Assembly (NCBI GenBank): GCA_900539265.1
Contig: UQBM01000010.1
Span: forward strand, 4,277 to 68,276
DNA from: an uncultured Mollicutes bacterium
GTDB lineage: Bacteria; Bacillota_I; Bacilli_A; ML615J-28; CAG-313
DNA: 64,000 bases
Direction of reading: 5' to 3'
Shown here in pieces: positions 34,532 to 43,094 of the stretch. Position 1 is the stretch's first letter. The number at the start of each line of letters is the position of its first letter. Below the pieces are notes generated by a model. That model saw only the letters and a list, made by a program, of their open reading frames with translations. It searched no databases and was not told the DNA's origin. The position numbers and the translations under genes are program-made.

Positions 34532-34568
34532 GTTATTATCACTAATTTTTTATCTAAAAAACTAAACT

Positions 34569-34596
34569 GTGGATAATTGTTAAAACAACTATCCAC
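34569..34596 (-). terminator. Terminator of the SafA-like gene
   Basis: GTGGATA and TATCCAC arms with inner TTGTT/AACAA pairing (34569-34596), T-rich beyond on the minus strand. It overlaps the stop codon. Confidence 0.75.
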
Positions 34597-35056
34597 GCTT
34601 TTTAGTAGTTCCTTTTTTTCTCAATCTTTGATAAGGATTCATATAGTAATTAGGGTTATATCCATAGTAAGGATATGGCATTCCATAATATGGATTATAA
34701 CTTGGATATTTTTTATTTTTATTCATAGTATTATTAATATTTTGTATAACCTCAGGTTTTTCATTTTGTTCTAAAACATTTACAACTATTTCATCACTAG
34801 GATGAGGTTCTGAAACTGGTTTAATATAATCAGTTGCCTCTAATTTGGGATAATATTCTTCAATAAATGGTTCGGTATTATCAAGTTCAGTTTGAACAAT
34901 TTCTGGAATTTCTGGCAACCTTAATTTTGTACCTGGTATTAAATTATTCCAATCTTTAATATGATGATTAATTTTAATAATTTCTTCCGTTGAAAGATTA
35001 TAAATACTTGCGATTCTCTCAATTTTTTCATTTACTCTTACAATATGAGTATTCAT
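34589..35056 (-). CDS. SafA-like LysM protein with Tyr/Pro-rich tail (spore coat assembly)
   Basis: A 155-residue protein starting with one LysM domain (residues about 2-48: HIVRVNEKIERIASIYNLS, then NLIPGTKLRLP), an acidic linker, and a C-terminal Tyr/Pro/Asn-rich tail (YPSYNPYYGMPYPYYGYNP) ending in a basic stretch. No signal peptide. This matches the layout of SafA, the B. subtilis inner-coat morphogenetic protein that reaches the spore cortex through LysM and has a Tyr/Pro-rich region. It lies 40 bp after cotE, which encodes the outer-coat organiser. Function is inferred from architecture and neighbour. Confidence 0.72.
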   Translation of the reverse strand: MNTHIVRVNEKIERIASIYNLSTEEIIKINHHIKDWNNLIPGTKLRLPEIPEIVQTELDNTEPFIEEYYPKLEATDYIKPVSEPHPSDEIVVNVLEQNEKPEVIQNINNTMNKNKKYPSYNPYYGMPYPYYGYNPNYYMNPYQRLRKKGTTKKRG

Positions 35057-35070
35057 TTATTCACTCCCTA

Positions 35071-35098
35071 AAAAAATCGTTGGACACCAACGATTTTT
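35071..35098 (-). terminator. Terminator of cotE
   Basis: AAAAATCGTTGG (35072-35083) pairs perfectly with 35087-35098 around ACA, ending in a T-run on the minus strand, between cotE and the SafA-like gene. Confidence 0.85.
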
Positions 35099-35609
35099 AA
35101 TTTTCATTAATGAAATCTTCATTAATTTCATTTTCAAAATTATCGATGGTATCAAATGTATCATTACAATTATATACGTTTACCATCATCTTGGTTTCAC
35201 CGATAATTTCAGCAAGTGCATCAAACACGACTTCGACCTCAATATTACCATCGTTTATGCAAGCATTAGTACATGTAGGTTGTTGCAATATTCTAACTAT
35301 AACATCTTTATGATCGGTGGTTGCATCACAAACGATATCCCTCACCTTGATGACGCCTTGATAGGTAGTTTTAGCACGGGCAATTTCTGTTTGAGTATTA
35401 TTATTATATGCATACCAAATATTTATTTCAAAATTTCCAAATAATTCCACTTGTTTTTCATTCTGAGTAGCCTCAAATTCATGATTAATTACCCAACAAC
35501 CTAAAACACTATATGGTGGATTATCTGGAGTTATAGTTTCACAAATTCTAAATGTCTTACGACCCTTTGCAAGTACGGCTCTAGTAACAATCTCGCGAAC
35601 TTCACTCAT
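35097..35609 (-). CDS. cotE: CotE-family outer spore coat morphogenetic protein
   Basis: A 170-residue protein that aligns by eye along its length with B. subtilis CotE (about 181 residues): MSEVREIVTRAVLAKGRKTF at the start, then SVLGCWVINHEFEATQ, EINIWYAYNNNTQTEIA, IVRILQQPTCTNACI and LAEIIGETKMMVNVYN, ending in an acidic Asp/Glu/Asn-rich tail as in CotE. CotE directs assembly of the outer coat on the forespore from the mother cell. A strong AGGAGG site precedes the ATG, with a sigma-K/E-like promoter just upstream. Clear evidence that the lineage makes, or recently made, endospores. Confidence 0.92.
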   Translation of the reverse strand: MSEVREIVTRAVLAKGRKTFRICETITPDNPPYSVLGCWVINHEFEATQNEKQVELFGNFEINIWYAYNNNTQTEIARAKTTYQGVIKVRDIVCDATTDHKDVIVRILQQPTCTNACINDGNIEVEVVFDALAEIIGETKMMVNVYNCNDTFDTIDNFENEINEDFINEN

Positions 35610-35630
35610 CTATATCCCTCCTCAATAAAA

Positions 35631-35657
35631 GTATATGAAAAGTTTGATAAACTTGTG
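35631..35657 (-). promoter_or_regulatory. Sigma-K/E-like promoter of cotE
   Basis: Minus strand CAC (35655-35657), 17 bp, CATATAC (35631-35637) then TTT, close to the mother-cell consensus AC, 16-17 bp, CATAnnnTA, and about 22 bp before the cotE ATG. Confidence 0.45.
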
Positions 35658-35780
35658 ACAGAAAGATTTAATTTAAATGATACAATATATTGTATTCTAA
35701 AAATTTCCATTTAGCACAATATTTTGCTAAAATATTAAAGTTTTTTAATTAAAATCTAGCAACTAATTTACATTATTCAA

Positions 35781-36134
35781 TTAAATAAAAGTTCGATGGT
35801 ATTCAAGTAGAACAATTCCATCATGAACAAGATAGTACTCTTCATTCAATAATAGCTCTTTAGCATCATATTCTTCAACTAACAATTCTAAAATTTCTTC
35901 ATTTTTTAATGTTTGAAGGGTTGCTAAGTATTGATATTTTTTTAGGTAATAAGTTTGAAATAACTCTAATTTTTCTAATTTTATTAATTTAGCCTTATCT
36001 TTTTGTTCTGGAAGATAACGTTTATTATCACTAATCGTTCTTAAAGTTTTTTTAGCGACTAAAACGATGATAAAAATAATCATCAAAAAAGCAATTATAA
36101 AAATTGATAAAACTATCAAAATGAGTTTATCCAT
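35781..36134 (-). CDS. Hypothetical single-pass membrane protein
   Basis: A 117-residue protein with one N-terminal membrane helix (ILIVLSIFIIAFLMIIFIIVLVA, about residues 4-26) followed by a basic stretch and a charged, probably helical cytosolic domain with KAKLIKLEKLELFQTYY and LKNEEILELLVEEYDAKEL. Not recognised. The start ATG at 36132-36134 follows GAGGTGGT; a longer frame begins at 36152. It has its own promoter and stands between cotE and a GH18 lipoprotein. Confidence 0.72.
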   Translation of the reverse strand: MDKLILIVLSIFIIAFLMIIFIIVLVAKKTLRTISDNKRYLPEQKDKAKLIKLEKLELFQTYYLKKYQYLATLQTLKNEEILELLVEEYDAKELLLNEEYYLVHDGIVLLEYHRTFI

Positions 36135-36150
36135 TTTACCACCTCGCCTC

Positions 36151-36180
36151 ATTATAACAAATAACGGAGTAACTTGTCAA
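36151..36180 (-). promoter_or_regulatory. Promoter of the small membrane-protein gene, within a palindrome
   Basis: Minus strand TTGACA (36175-36180), 18 bp, TATAAT (36151-36156). It overlaps the inverted repeat TAACGGAGTAA / TTACTCCGTTA (36161-36192), which may also end transcription of the upstream GH18 gene. Confidence 0.6.
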
Positions 36181-36196
36181 TTACTCCGTTATCAAA

Positions 36197-39106
36197 CTAC
36201 ATATTCATCGCTTTATAAATCGCATTAATTATAGTATCAGAAGTATCTTCTGAGTAACACCAACACATAATACCAACACCTTCCATACTTTGAGCATATT
36301 GATATTTTGCAATAATTGCTTCTTCACTATCATAAGTCACAAAAATACCATCAACACTACTGTATAAATAAGAACCAACTAACTTATCATTATCGTATTC
36401 TGTATATTTTTGATATCTACCAGTTGCAATTAAAGCTTCAATTGCATTACCATATAGAGTTCCTGAAGCAAATGAACCAGATATACCAGAAATTTGAGTT
36501 AAATTTCCTGCCACACCTAAATAAGGATAAGTTGTTGATACGGATTGACCAGTTACCTTATATGCTTTACCATATCCTGCACTACCAATAATAATTTTAT
36601 TTCTTGATAAACCTAAAGAGGTAAGTCTTGTCACACCATAATCACAACCAAAACCATAACCTCTATCATAACTTGATTTGTAAAGAGGAGATAAATGAGT
36701 AGTAGTATCAGTTTTATTCATATCATAAGACATTATATTAATATAATCAACATATTTATCTAAAGTTACAAAATCAAAGCGATCGCTTGCAGTGCCCCAA
36801 GATGATGCTGGAACAGCCGCACTTAAGAAATAAGGGGTTCCTCCAACTGCTTGGCGTGAAGTCATTTCTTCTCGCAAATCTTTCATTAAATTATTCATTC
36901 CCGTTGCATTAACCTTAACACTCTCGGAAACTGATTCCCAATCAATATCAACACCATCTAAATTGTATTCTTCAACTAAATCCATTAAATTATTAACAAA
37001 TTTTTGACGTAAAGTTGTATCAGCAGAAATAGTCATAAATGCTTTACAAGTATCAGTAGACACACCATTGACGCAAGCAACAATTCTTACATTATGATTT
37101 TTTAATTCTTTGACTTCTTCTAAATAACTCGTATCAGTTAAATAGCAACTTCCATCCGCATTTGGTACAACAAAGGCATAATAAACGATATCTAACGCTT
37201 CTTTGGTAGTTTCAGAAAAGATAGTTCCATCTAGTTTATATCGTTCATTATATTGTTTATAAGCATACATTGCACCAACAGAAAAATAGGTTGCAACTGG
37301 TGTTGAAGGTAAATCTTCAAATAAAACTGGATCAACTGTTATTTGTTTTGATTTTTCTTCTTCGTTACCATTTTTATAAGTTATTTTTACAGAAACCGTT
37401 ATCGTTTGTTCTTTGTGTGTTTGATATACTTTAGAAATAGTTCCCATTCCATTTTCAATAATATATAGATTAGGATTTGAAGTACTCCATGTAAAGGTTG
37501 CTTCCTCATTTTCTAAAACTAAGGAGTCTTTAGTATATGAATTAGCATGATCACTAACACAATTTAGAATCTCACTAGTTGACAAATTACTATTATCAAT
37601 TATCCATCCAGCATACAAAGTTATAGTATCAGAGACAGTTGAAATCATTTCTCCTGTGCAATTTGCATTTGTAAAAAATCCAACAAAAAGATAGCCATCT
37701 TTCTTTGGAATACCTAGGGTTGTCATTCCCTTATAGATTCCTTTATAAAGTTGATTAGAAACTAGAGTTGTTCCTTCTAAAGTTCCCCCATCAAGATAGA
37801 AAAATACCTCATACTCTTTATTTTTAATAAGATCTTGTAACTTTGCTTCAACTGCTTCTAAAACATCTAAATTAGTAACATAACTCTTAACCGTTGCACT
37901 TAAAGCATTATATTTATTTCTAGCATTAACAACAGCATCTTGATCATCTAAAGTTAATTCATTCACTCCTGGCAAAGCATTAATTAAATTAATAACAACC
38001 GTTGCTTTTTCTTTATATAATTCAATCTGTTCTAATTCCACTATTTTTTGTTCTAATGCTTTTAATTTTTCTAAATTAGTAACATACACTTTAGCGTCAT
38101 CTGACAAGCGATTATACCAAGTCCTAGCATTACTAATTCTTGCTTTAGCTTCTAAAGTTACTTCTTCTAAAGAAGGAAGAGATGCAATTAACTCATCTAC
38201 ATATTTAGCATCAGTTTTTAAACTTTCAATATATTTTAATAACTCCATTTGTGCTTCTGCTTTTTCTAAAACTTCTAAATTAGTAACATATGCTTTAGCA
38301 TCATCTGATAAAGTACCATATTTATATCTAATATTTTGAAGCATCGTTTTATCATCAATTGTTAAATTTTCAATACTTGGTATATTATTAATCATTTCAA
38401 CAATTTCAGCTGCTAACGCCTTATCTTGTTCATTTTTTTCTATAATCACCATTTGTGCTTCTGCTGCTTCTAATAGATTAAGATTAGTAACTTCTTTTTT
38501 CTGTTCTAAATTTAAAGACTCATATTCATCTCTTGCTTGTTCTACCAATGCTTTATCACTAATTGTTAAATCGTTAGGAGATGGTAAACTATTAATCAAA
38601 TCAATAACTTTTTTAATAGCTTTCTCTGTATTTTCTAATTCAATAATTCTTGCTTCTAAATCAAGTAATTTATCATAATTAGTAACAAATGTTTTAGCCC
38701 CTTCTTCTAATTCTTCATATTTTTCTCTAGCATCAATTACTAACTCCTTGTCTTCAATCCTTATATCTTCTAATGATGGCAAGATATTAATCTTTCTAAT
38801 TACCGAATTAGCTGCTATTTGATATTCTTGTTCCTTTTTTAAATAATCGATTTTAAAAATGGCATCTTGAAGTTTTTGATAATTAGTAACTTTTTCTTTG
38901 TACTGATTTGGTAAAGCTTCATATGAATAACTAATCTCTCGAACTTTAATATCATCATCTAACGTAACTACATCTGGTAATGTATCAATAGCTTGAATAA
39001 TATTGTCAACTTTTTTTAAATATTGTTTTTCTTCTTGTTTTCCTTTACATGATGTTATCCCTAAAATCATCAATAACAAGGAAAATAATAATATTATTTT
39101 TTTCAT
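36197..39106 (-). CDS. Surface lipoprotein with six helical repeats and a GH18 glycosidase domain
   Basis: A 969-residue lipoprotein (lipobox GITSC, Cys20). Residues about 28-430 contain six repeats of roughly 65 residues, each with an LPS-x-LT-DK start, AR-x-x-Y middle and a YVTNL-LE end. These are followed by a Listeria-Bacteroides (Flg_new) repeat (about 432-501: VFFYLDGG to LYAGW) and an Ig-like stretch (about 515-592). The C-terminal family 18 domain (about 604-969) has LDGVDIDWE at 716-724, with the catalytic Glu724. GH18 enzymes cut chitin-type or peptidoglycan glycans; some, like SleL/YaaH, act on spore cortex, but those carry LysM rather than this stalk. Confidence 0.9.
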   Translation of the reverse strand: MKKIILLFSLLLMILGITSCKGKQEEKQYLKKVDNIIQAIDTLPDVVTLDDDIKVREISYSYEALPNQYKEKVTNYQKLQDAIFKIDYLKKEQEYQIAANSVIRKINILPSLEDIRIEDKELVIDAREKYEELEEGAKTFVTNYDKLLDLEARIIELENTEKAIKKVIDLINSLPSPNDLTISDKALVEQARDEYESLNLEQKKEVTNLNLLEAAEAQMVIIEKNEQDKALAAEIVEMINNIPSIENLTIDDKTMLQNIRYKYGTLSDDAKAYVTNLEVLEKAEAQMELLKYIESLKTDAKYVDELIASLPSLEEVTLEAKARISNARTWYNRLSDDAKVYVTNLEKLKALEQKIVELEQIELYKEKATVVINLINALPGVNELTLDDQDAVVNARNKYNALSATVKSYVTNLDVLEAVEAKLQDLIKNKEYEVFFYLDGGTLEGTTLVSNQLYKGIYKGMTTLGIPKKDGYLFVGFFTNANCTGEMISTVSDTITLYAGWIIDNSNLSTSEILNCVSDHANSYTKDSLVLENEEATFTWSTSNPNLYIIENGMGTISKVYQTHKEQTITVSVKITYKNGNEEEKSKQITVDPVLFEDLPSTPVATYFSVGAMYAYKQYNERYKLDGTIFSETTKEALDIVYYAFVVPNADGSCYLTDTSYLEEVKELKNHNVRIVACVNGVSTDTCKAFMTISADTTLRQKFVNNLMDLVEEYNLDGVDIDWESVSESVKVNATGMNNLMKDLREEMTSRQAVGGTPYFLSAAVPASSWGTASDRFDFVTLDKYVDYINIMSYDMNKTDTTTHLSPLYKSSYDRGYGFGCDYGVTRLTSLGLSRNKIIIGSAGYGKAYKVTGQSVSTTYPYLGVAGNLTQISGISGSFASGTLYGNAIEALIATGRYQKYTEYDNDKLVGSYLYSSVDGIFVTYDSEEAIIAKYQYAQSMEGVGIMCWCYSEDTSDTIINAIYKAMNM

Positions 39107-39144
39107 TTTATTCACCTATTCCCTTCTACTTCCATTATATAAAA

Positions 39145-39173
39145 ATTTTATCATTTTTTCTCGAATTTTGCAA
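39145..39173 (-). promoter_or_regulatory. SigA-type promoter of the GH18 gene
   Basis: Minus strand TTGCAA (39168-39173), 17 bp, TAAAAT (39145-39150), suggesting vegetative expression. Confidence 0.65.
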
Positions 39174-39192
39174 CTGACAATTTTTACAAATC

Positions 39193-39221
39193 AAAAAATC
39201 TCGCTTTTTAAAGCGAGATTT
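39193..39221 (-). terminator. Terminator of the DUF21-CBS pair
   Basis: AAATCTCGCTTT (39196-39207) pairs with 39210-39221, then T-rich on the minus strand. Confidence 0.85.
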
Positions 39222-39230
39222 AATTTATTT

Positions 39231-40505
39231 TTATTCTTCTTCATCAATCATTTCTTGAACTTCCACTTTAATTTTTCCAACTCTCATACCCTCTACCTCA
39301 GTAATAATTACTGTAAAATTAGCAAATTCAAAGGTATCACCAACTTCTGGAAATTTTTCTAAAATATCTGTACACCAACCACCAACAGTAGTATATTCAG
39401 ATTCAAAGTCACGATCATCATAGTCAACTAATTCAAAGAAATCATAAATATTCATATCACCATCAACTTCATATATATTTTCACTAAGTTCTTTATAATC
39501 AAGAACTACTTCATCGGTCTCATCAAAAATATCACCAACTAACTCTTCAACAATATCTTCAATTGTTAAAATTCCCATAAAGCCACCAAATTCATCAGCA
39601 ACAATTGCTAGATGTTGGTTTGTAGCTTTAAACTTTGTTAAAATATTTGATATATGTTTAGTTTTATGAACATACATAGGTTCGGTTAACATTGATCTTA
39701 AATCAATTTGCTCACCATTTAATATTTTTTTCATCAAATTTGTCGTATTTAAAATTCCAATAACATGATCAATGGTATCTTCATAAACAGGAACCCTAGA
39801 ATAACGAAAAATCTGTTCATTTTTAAGAATATCATCTTGATTATCATCAATATCAATAGCAAACACATCAACTCGTGGAATCATTATCTCATGAGCTGTT
39901 ACATCTCTAAAATCTATAGCTGAAATGATTAATTCTGCATCTTCTTCATCAATAACACCTTCTTCTTCTAATTCTTCGGTTATGACGTTCAATTCTTCAT
40001 CAATCTCGGAAACTTCAATATTTTTAGGTGTCCAAATCTTTGAAATCAATTTAACAAATTTTGTCACAAGAAAGGTTATAGGGAAAAAGATAACTCTACA
40101 TATTTTAAATGGTTTAACATAAATCAAAGTAAGTTTTAAACTGAACTTATTTGCAAAAGTCTTAGGTAGGATTTCACCAAAAATAAGTACTATGATTGTG
40201 GCAACAATAGTTGCTAATAAACTTCCCATCTCTTCACCAAGATAAGCAACTGCTACCATTGTGGCAAGAGAAGAAACCGCAATATTGACTAAATTATTAC
40301 CAACAAGAATAGTTGATAAAACTTCTGAATAATTATTCACAATCTCCATTGCTTTTGTTGCTTCTTTATTACCATCACTTACTTTTTTCTTAAGTTTTAT
40401 TTTATTAACACTTGAATAAGCAATTTCACAGGAAGAGAAAAACGCTGACAATACTATTAATACTACTATTAAAATAATTATTGCAATAACAACTGGAGTT
40501 TTCAT
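39231..40505 (-). CDS. HlyC/CorC-family DUF21-CBS membrane protein (full length)
   Basis: CNNM/CorC-type membrane protein of 424 residues linked to Mg2+ or related cation efflux. N-terminal DUF21 transmembrane domain (FFSSCEIAYSSVNKIKLKK, NYSEVLSTILVGNNLVNIAV, IFGEILPKTFANK), two CBS domains (from about residue 205: TAHEIMIPRVDVFAID and HLAIVADEFGGFMGILTIEDIVEE), and the C-terminal CorC_HlyC domain (YEVDGDMNIYDFFEL to FTVIITEVEGMRVGKIKVEV). It is the second gene of a tandem pair, overlapping the first by TAATG. Confidence 0.92.
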   Translation of the reverse strand: MKTPVVIAIIILIVVLIVLSAFFSSCEIAYSSVNKIKLKKKVSDGNKEATKAMEIVNNYSEVLSTILVGNNLVNIAVSSLATMVAVAYLGEEMGSLLATIVATIIVLIFGEILPKTFANKFSLKLTLIYVKPFKICRVIFFPITFLVTKFVKLISKIWTPKNIEVSEIDEELNVITEELEEEGVIDEEDAELIISAIDFRDVTAHEIMIPRVDVFAIDIDDNQDDILKNEQIFRYSRVPVYEDTIDHVIGILNTTNLMKKILNGEQIDLRSMLTEPMYVHKTKHISNILTKFKATNQHLAIVADEFGGFMGILTIEDIVEELVGDIFDETDEVVLDYKELSENIYEVDGDMNIYDFFELVDYDDRDFESEYTTVGGWCTDILEKFPEVGDTFEFANFTVIITEVEGMRVGKIKVEVQEMIDEEE

Positions 40506-41563
40506 TATTTATTACCTCCTTTTATTGCCAATTCTTTTTTAGTTTCACCAACAAGTTCTTCTAAAACATCTTCCATTGTAACAAGACCTACAAGTTCATT
40601 AGCATCATTATATACTATAGCCATATGATTTTTCTTATTTTTAAATATTTCAATCATTTCATTTAATGATGTAGTATCTAAAACTTTTATCACATCACTA
40701 ATTGATTGTTTTAAAGCAAATTTTTTCGAATTAATTGCTAGTTTTAGAAACTTACGAATATTTAAAATTCCTATAATATTATCATAATTTTTGGCATAAA
40801 CAGGAAGTCTTGAAAATTTAATATTATCAATACTTTTTAAAATTTCATTTTTTGATAATTTATTATAATCAAGTGCGACAATTTTTTCTTTTGGGGTTAA
40901 AATACTTTTAACGGTAATATCATTAAAATCAACAGCAGCTTGAATAATATCACTTTCTTCACCATCAATTAAACCTTCTTCTTCTCCGTAAACAATGATA
41001 TCCTTAAATTCGTCTTCAGTTAAAGTATTACCGTTTTCTTTAATTCTAAAAATTTTTTTAAATATCCATAAAATGAAATTAAAAATTTGCATAATTGGAT
41101 AGGTTATGACATAAATAAGTGCAAAAGGATAACTTAAAATTTGAGCTAATTTATCGGCATTTGCTTTAGCAATATTTTTGGGAATAGTTTCACCAAACAT
41201 AAACACTACAATCGTCATAATGATTGTAGAAACTATTGTACCAACACCTTCATCAGATATCAAACTTAAAGCTATTAAGGTAGCAAGAGAAGATGATACA
41301 ATATTAACAATATTATTTCCAATTAAAAGAGAAATAAGTGATTGATCATATCTATTTAATATTTTTAAAGTTAACTTTGCACTTTTTTTACCCTCTTCGG
41401 CTTTTACTTTCATTCTAACTCTGTTACAACAAGTGAGTGCTGTTTCAAAAGCCGAAAAGAAAGCACTACCAAGTAACAATAAAACAATTGCCCATATTAA
41501 AGACAAATGATTAGTCGTATTAGCTAAATAACTACTATACGACAAGGGGACCAGTGGATCCAT
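40505..41563 (-). CDS. DUF21-CBS membrane protein lacking the CorC_HlyC domain
   Basis: Paralogue of the following gene, 352 residues. DUF21 membrane domain (FSAFETALTCCNRVRMKVKA, LISLLIGNNIVNIVSSSLA, MFGETIPKNIAKAN) and two CBS domains (TVKSILTPKEKIVALD, HMAIVYNDANELVGLVTMED). It stops right after the CBS pair with ELVGETKKELAIKGG, so it has no C-terminal CorC_HlyC module. The pair may form a hetero-oligomer in which only one subunit carries that module. Start at ATG 41561-41563. Confidence 0.9.
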   Translation of the reverse strand: MDPLVPLSYSSYLANTTNHLSLIWAIVLLLLGSAFFSAFETALTCCNRVRMKVKAEEGKKSAKLTLKILNRYDQSLISLLIGNNIVNIVSSSLATLIALSLISDEGVGTIVSTIIMTIVVFMFGETIPKNIAKANADKLAQILSYPFALIYVITYPIMQIFNFILWIFKKIFRIKENGNTLTEDEFKDIIVYGEEEGLIDGEESDIIQAAVDFNDITVKSILTPKEKIVALDYNKLSKNEILKSIDNIKFSRLPVYAKNYDNIIGILNIRKFLKLAINSKKFALKQSISDVIKVLDTTSLNEMIEIFKNKKNHMAIVYNDANELVGLVTMEDVLEELVGETKKELAIKGGNK

Positions 41564-41704
41564 ATTTTTTCTTCAACTCCTTTTTTAATATATGCATCAA
41601 TTATATCAAGAAATACAAAAATAGTCAAATATATTGTAAAAATAACACTCCATAATATTGAAATCAAATATTTATTCTTTTATTAATGCTTTAAAATAAA
41701 AAAC

Positions 41705-41745
41705 TATGCATATATTTTTAAAAAAATGCATAATTTTAGTATAAT
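41705..41745 (+). promoter_or_regulatory. Promoter region of ZIP gene with flanking inverted repeat
   Basis: A -10 box TATAAT at 41740-41745 lies 26 bp before the ZIP start codon. Upstream, TATGCAT (41705-41711) and ATGCATA (41726-41732) form an inverted repeat spanning the expected -35, a possible metal-regulator site. Confidence 0.45.
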
Positions 41746-41770
41746 TATTAAAAATACTTAAGAGGTTTTT

Positions 41771-42619
41771 ATGTCAATATTACTAACTATTTTTATCACA
41801 ACATTTATATCTGGCGTAGTTGGTACTGGTCTTGGCGGTTTAATTGGTGCTCTTTTCAAAAAAAATTCTGAAAAAACTGTTTCTCTTTTATTGAGTTTTG
41901 CGGGAGGAGTAATGACTAGCATTGTTTGTTTTGACCTCCTCCAGAATGCTATTTATCCAACTATCGATATGGAAGTAAATATTTTTATTGTTATTGCTGG
42001 ATTATTACTTGGTTATTTTATCGTATATTTTTTAAATTATTATATTGATAAAAAAACTGAAAAAGAGGTAAATAAACCTTCTAATCATCCTAAAACTGCT
42101 GATGATTTGAATGAATTAATCCACGCCGACCACTACCAAGTACATAAGACGAATCATGATTCGAAAAGTGCTTTGTTTACAGCAGGAATAATTATGGTTT
42201 GTGCTATTGCCCTTCACAATATTCCAGAAGGAATGACAATCGGTGCTTCTGCTTCAATTTCTAATAATGCTTTAACTGGTAGTGCTCTTGTAATGGCCGT
42301 ACTAATTGGTCTACATAATATTCCAGAGGGAATGGCAATTAGTGTCCCTTTAATTAGTGGAGGAATGAGTAAAATAAAAGCTGTTTTTTTAACCGCCCTT
42401 TCTGGATTTCCTACAGTTTTAGGTGCTTTTATCGGTTATGCCATTGGTGATGTTGGTCCAATTGGCTTATCACTTTCTTTAAGTTTTGCTAGTGGTGCTA
42501 TGCTTTATGTCGTCTATGGAGAAATTATTCCCCAAGCTTTATTGATGCATCGTTCTAAAGCTCCTACTTTTGCAATTATTATGGGTTTAATTGTCGGTCT
42601 TTTAATTATTTATATTTAA
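41771..42619 (+). CDS. ZIP-family metal transporter
   Basis: Probable Zn2+/Mn2+/Fe2+ importer of 282 residues with about eight membrane segments. The metal-binding helices carry HNIPEGMTIG and HNIPEGMAIS (HNxPEG signatures), preceded by a His/Asp-rich cytosolic loop (NHPKTADDLNELIHADHYQVH) that may sense or hold metal. Glycine-rich transmembrane ends (GAFIGYAIGDVGPIG) fit the GufA/ZupT group. AAGAGG precedes the ATG. It is a single-gene unit with its own terminator. Confidence 0.92.
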   Translation: MSILLTIFITTFISGVVGTGLGGLIGALFKKNSEKTVSLLLSFAGGVMTSIVCFDLLQNAIYPTIDMEVNIFIVIAGLLLGYFIVYFLNYYIDKKTEKEVNKPSNHPKTADDLNELIHADHYQVHKTNHDSKSALFTAGIIMVCAIALHNIPEGMTIGASASISNNALTGSALVMAVLIGLHNIPEGMAISVPLISGGMSKIKAVFLTALSGFPTVLGAFIGYAIGDVGPIGLSLSLSFASGAMLYVVYGEIIPQALLMHRSKAPTFAIIMGLIVGLLIIYI

Positions 42620-42665
42620 AACTGTTTAATTAAAATTATACAATCTTAATTAAACAGTTTTTATT
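42618..42665 (+). terminator. Terminator of the ZIP gene
   Basis: A 16-bp stem (42618-42633 with 42646-42661) followed by T residues. Confidence 0.85.
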
Positions 42666-42681
42666 TTAGAATTAAAAAATA

Positions 42682-42714
42682 AAAAAGTATAAACAGTGAC
42701 GTTTATACCTTTTT
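42682..42714 (-). terminator. Terminator of the small membrane-protein gene
   Basis: GTATAAAC (42687-42694) pairs with GTTTATAC (42701-42708), flanked by A5/T5 so it can act on either strand, between convergent genes. Confidence 0.75.
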
Positions 42715-42743
42715 CAAAAATAAAATAGCAACTTTTATTTTTG

Positions 42744-42923
42744 CTAATTGTTACAAGAGCAGCTATCTTCTTGTAACGTTTTTTTGCATTTTTGGAGCAT
42801 TTGGTCCATTGTTTCACTTACATTTTTCACAAGTTTGTCAATTTTTTGTTTGTTAGAAGCAAATAACCATACTCCTAAAACCGTCATTGCTCCAGCCGCG
42901 TACGGAACGATTGATGATTTCAT
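42744..42923 (-). CDS. Small membrane protein with Cys tail (YtxH-like)
   Basis: A 59-residue protein: one membrane segment near the N-terminus (IVPYAAGAMTVLGVWLFA), then an amphipathic helix (KQKIDKLVKNVSETMDQML) and a Cys-rich end (CKKTLQEDSCSCNN). It resembles YtxH-type small envelope proteins in layout, but the tail is distinct. The ATG at 42921-42923 is chosen because the upstream GTG lies inside the GAGGTG ribosome site. Function unknown. Confidence 0.75.
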   Translation of the reverse strand: MKSSIVPYAAGAMTVLGVWLFASNKQKIDKLVKNVSETMDQMLQKCKKTLQEDSCSCNN

Positions 42924-43094
42924 ATTTGTCACCTCTTTGACTAAAGTAGCATAAGTAGATTTTATCTGTCTAGTTAATAGTTCTAAACAAAGGGAATATT
43001 ATATGTTCTCCTAATAACGAATCAAGATACTTTCTTTATGCAATATTATTATGAGATAGTTTTTACCAAAAATACAAAAAAATTTTTTCCAATA

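Noticed and set aside
39003..39362. Plus-strand Phe-rich frame across the GH18 start and terminator
   Set aside because: It crosses a terminator and promoter on the other strand and has no ribosome site.
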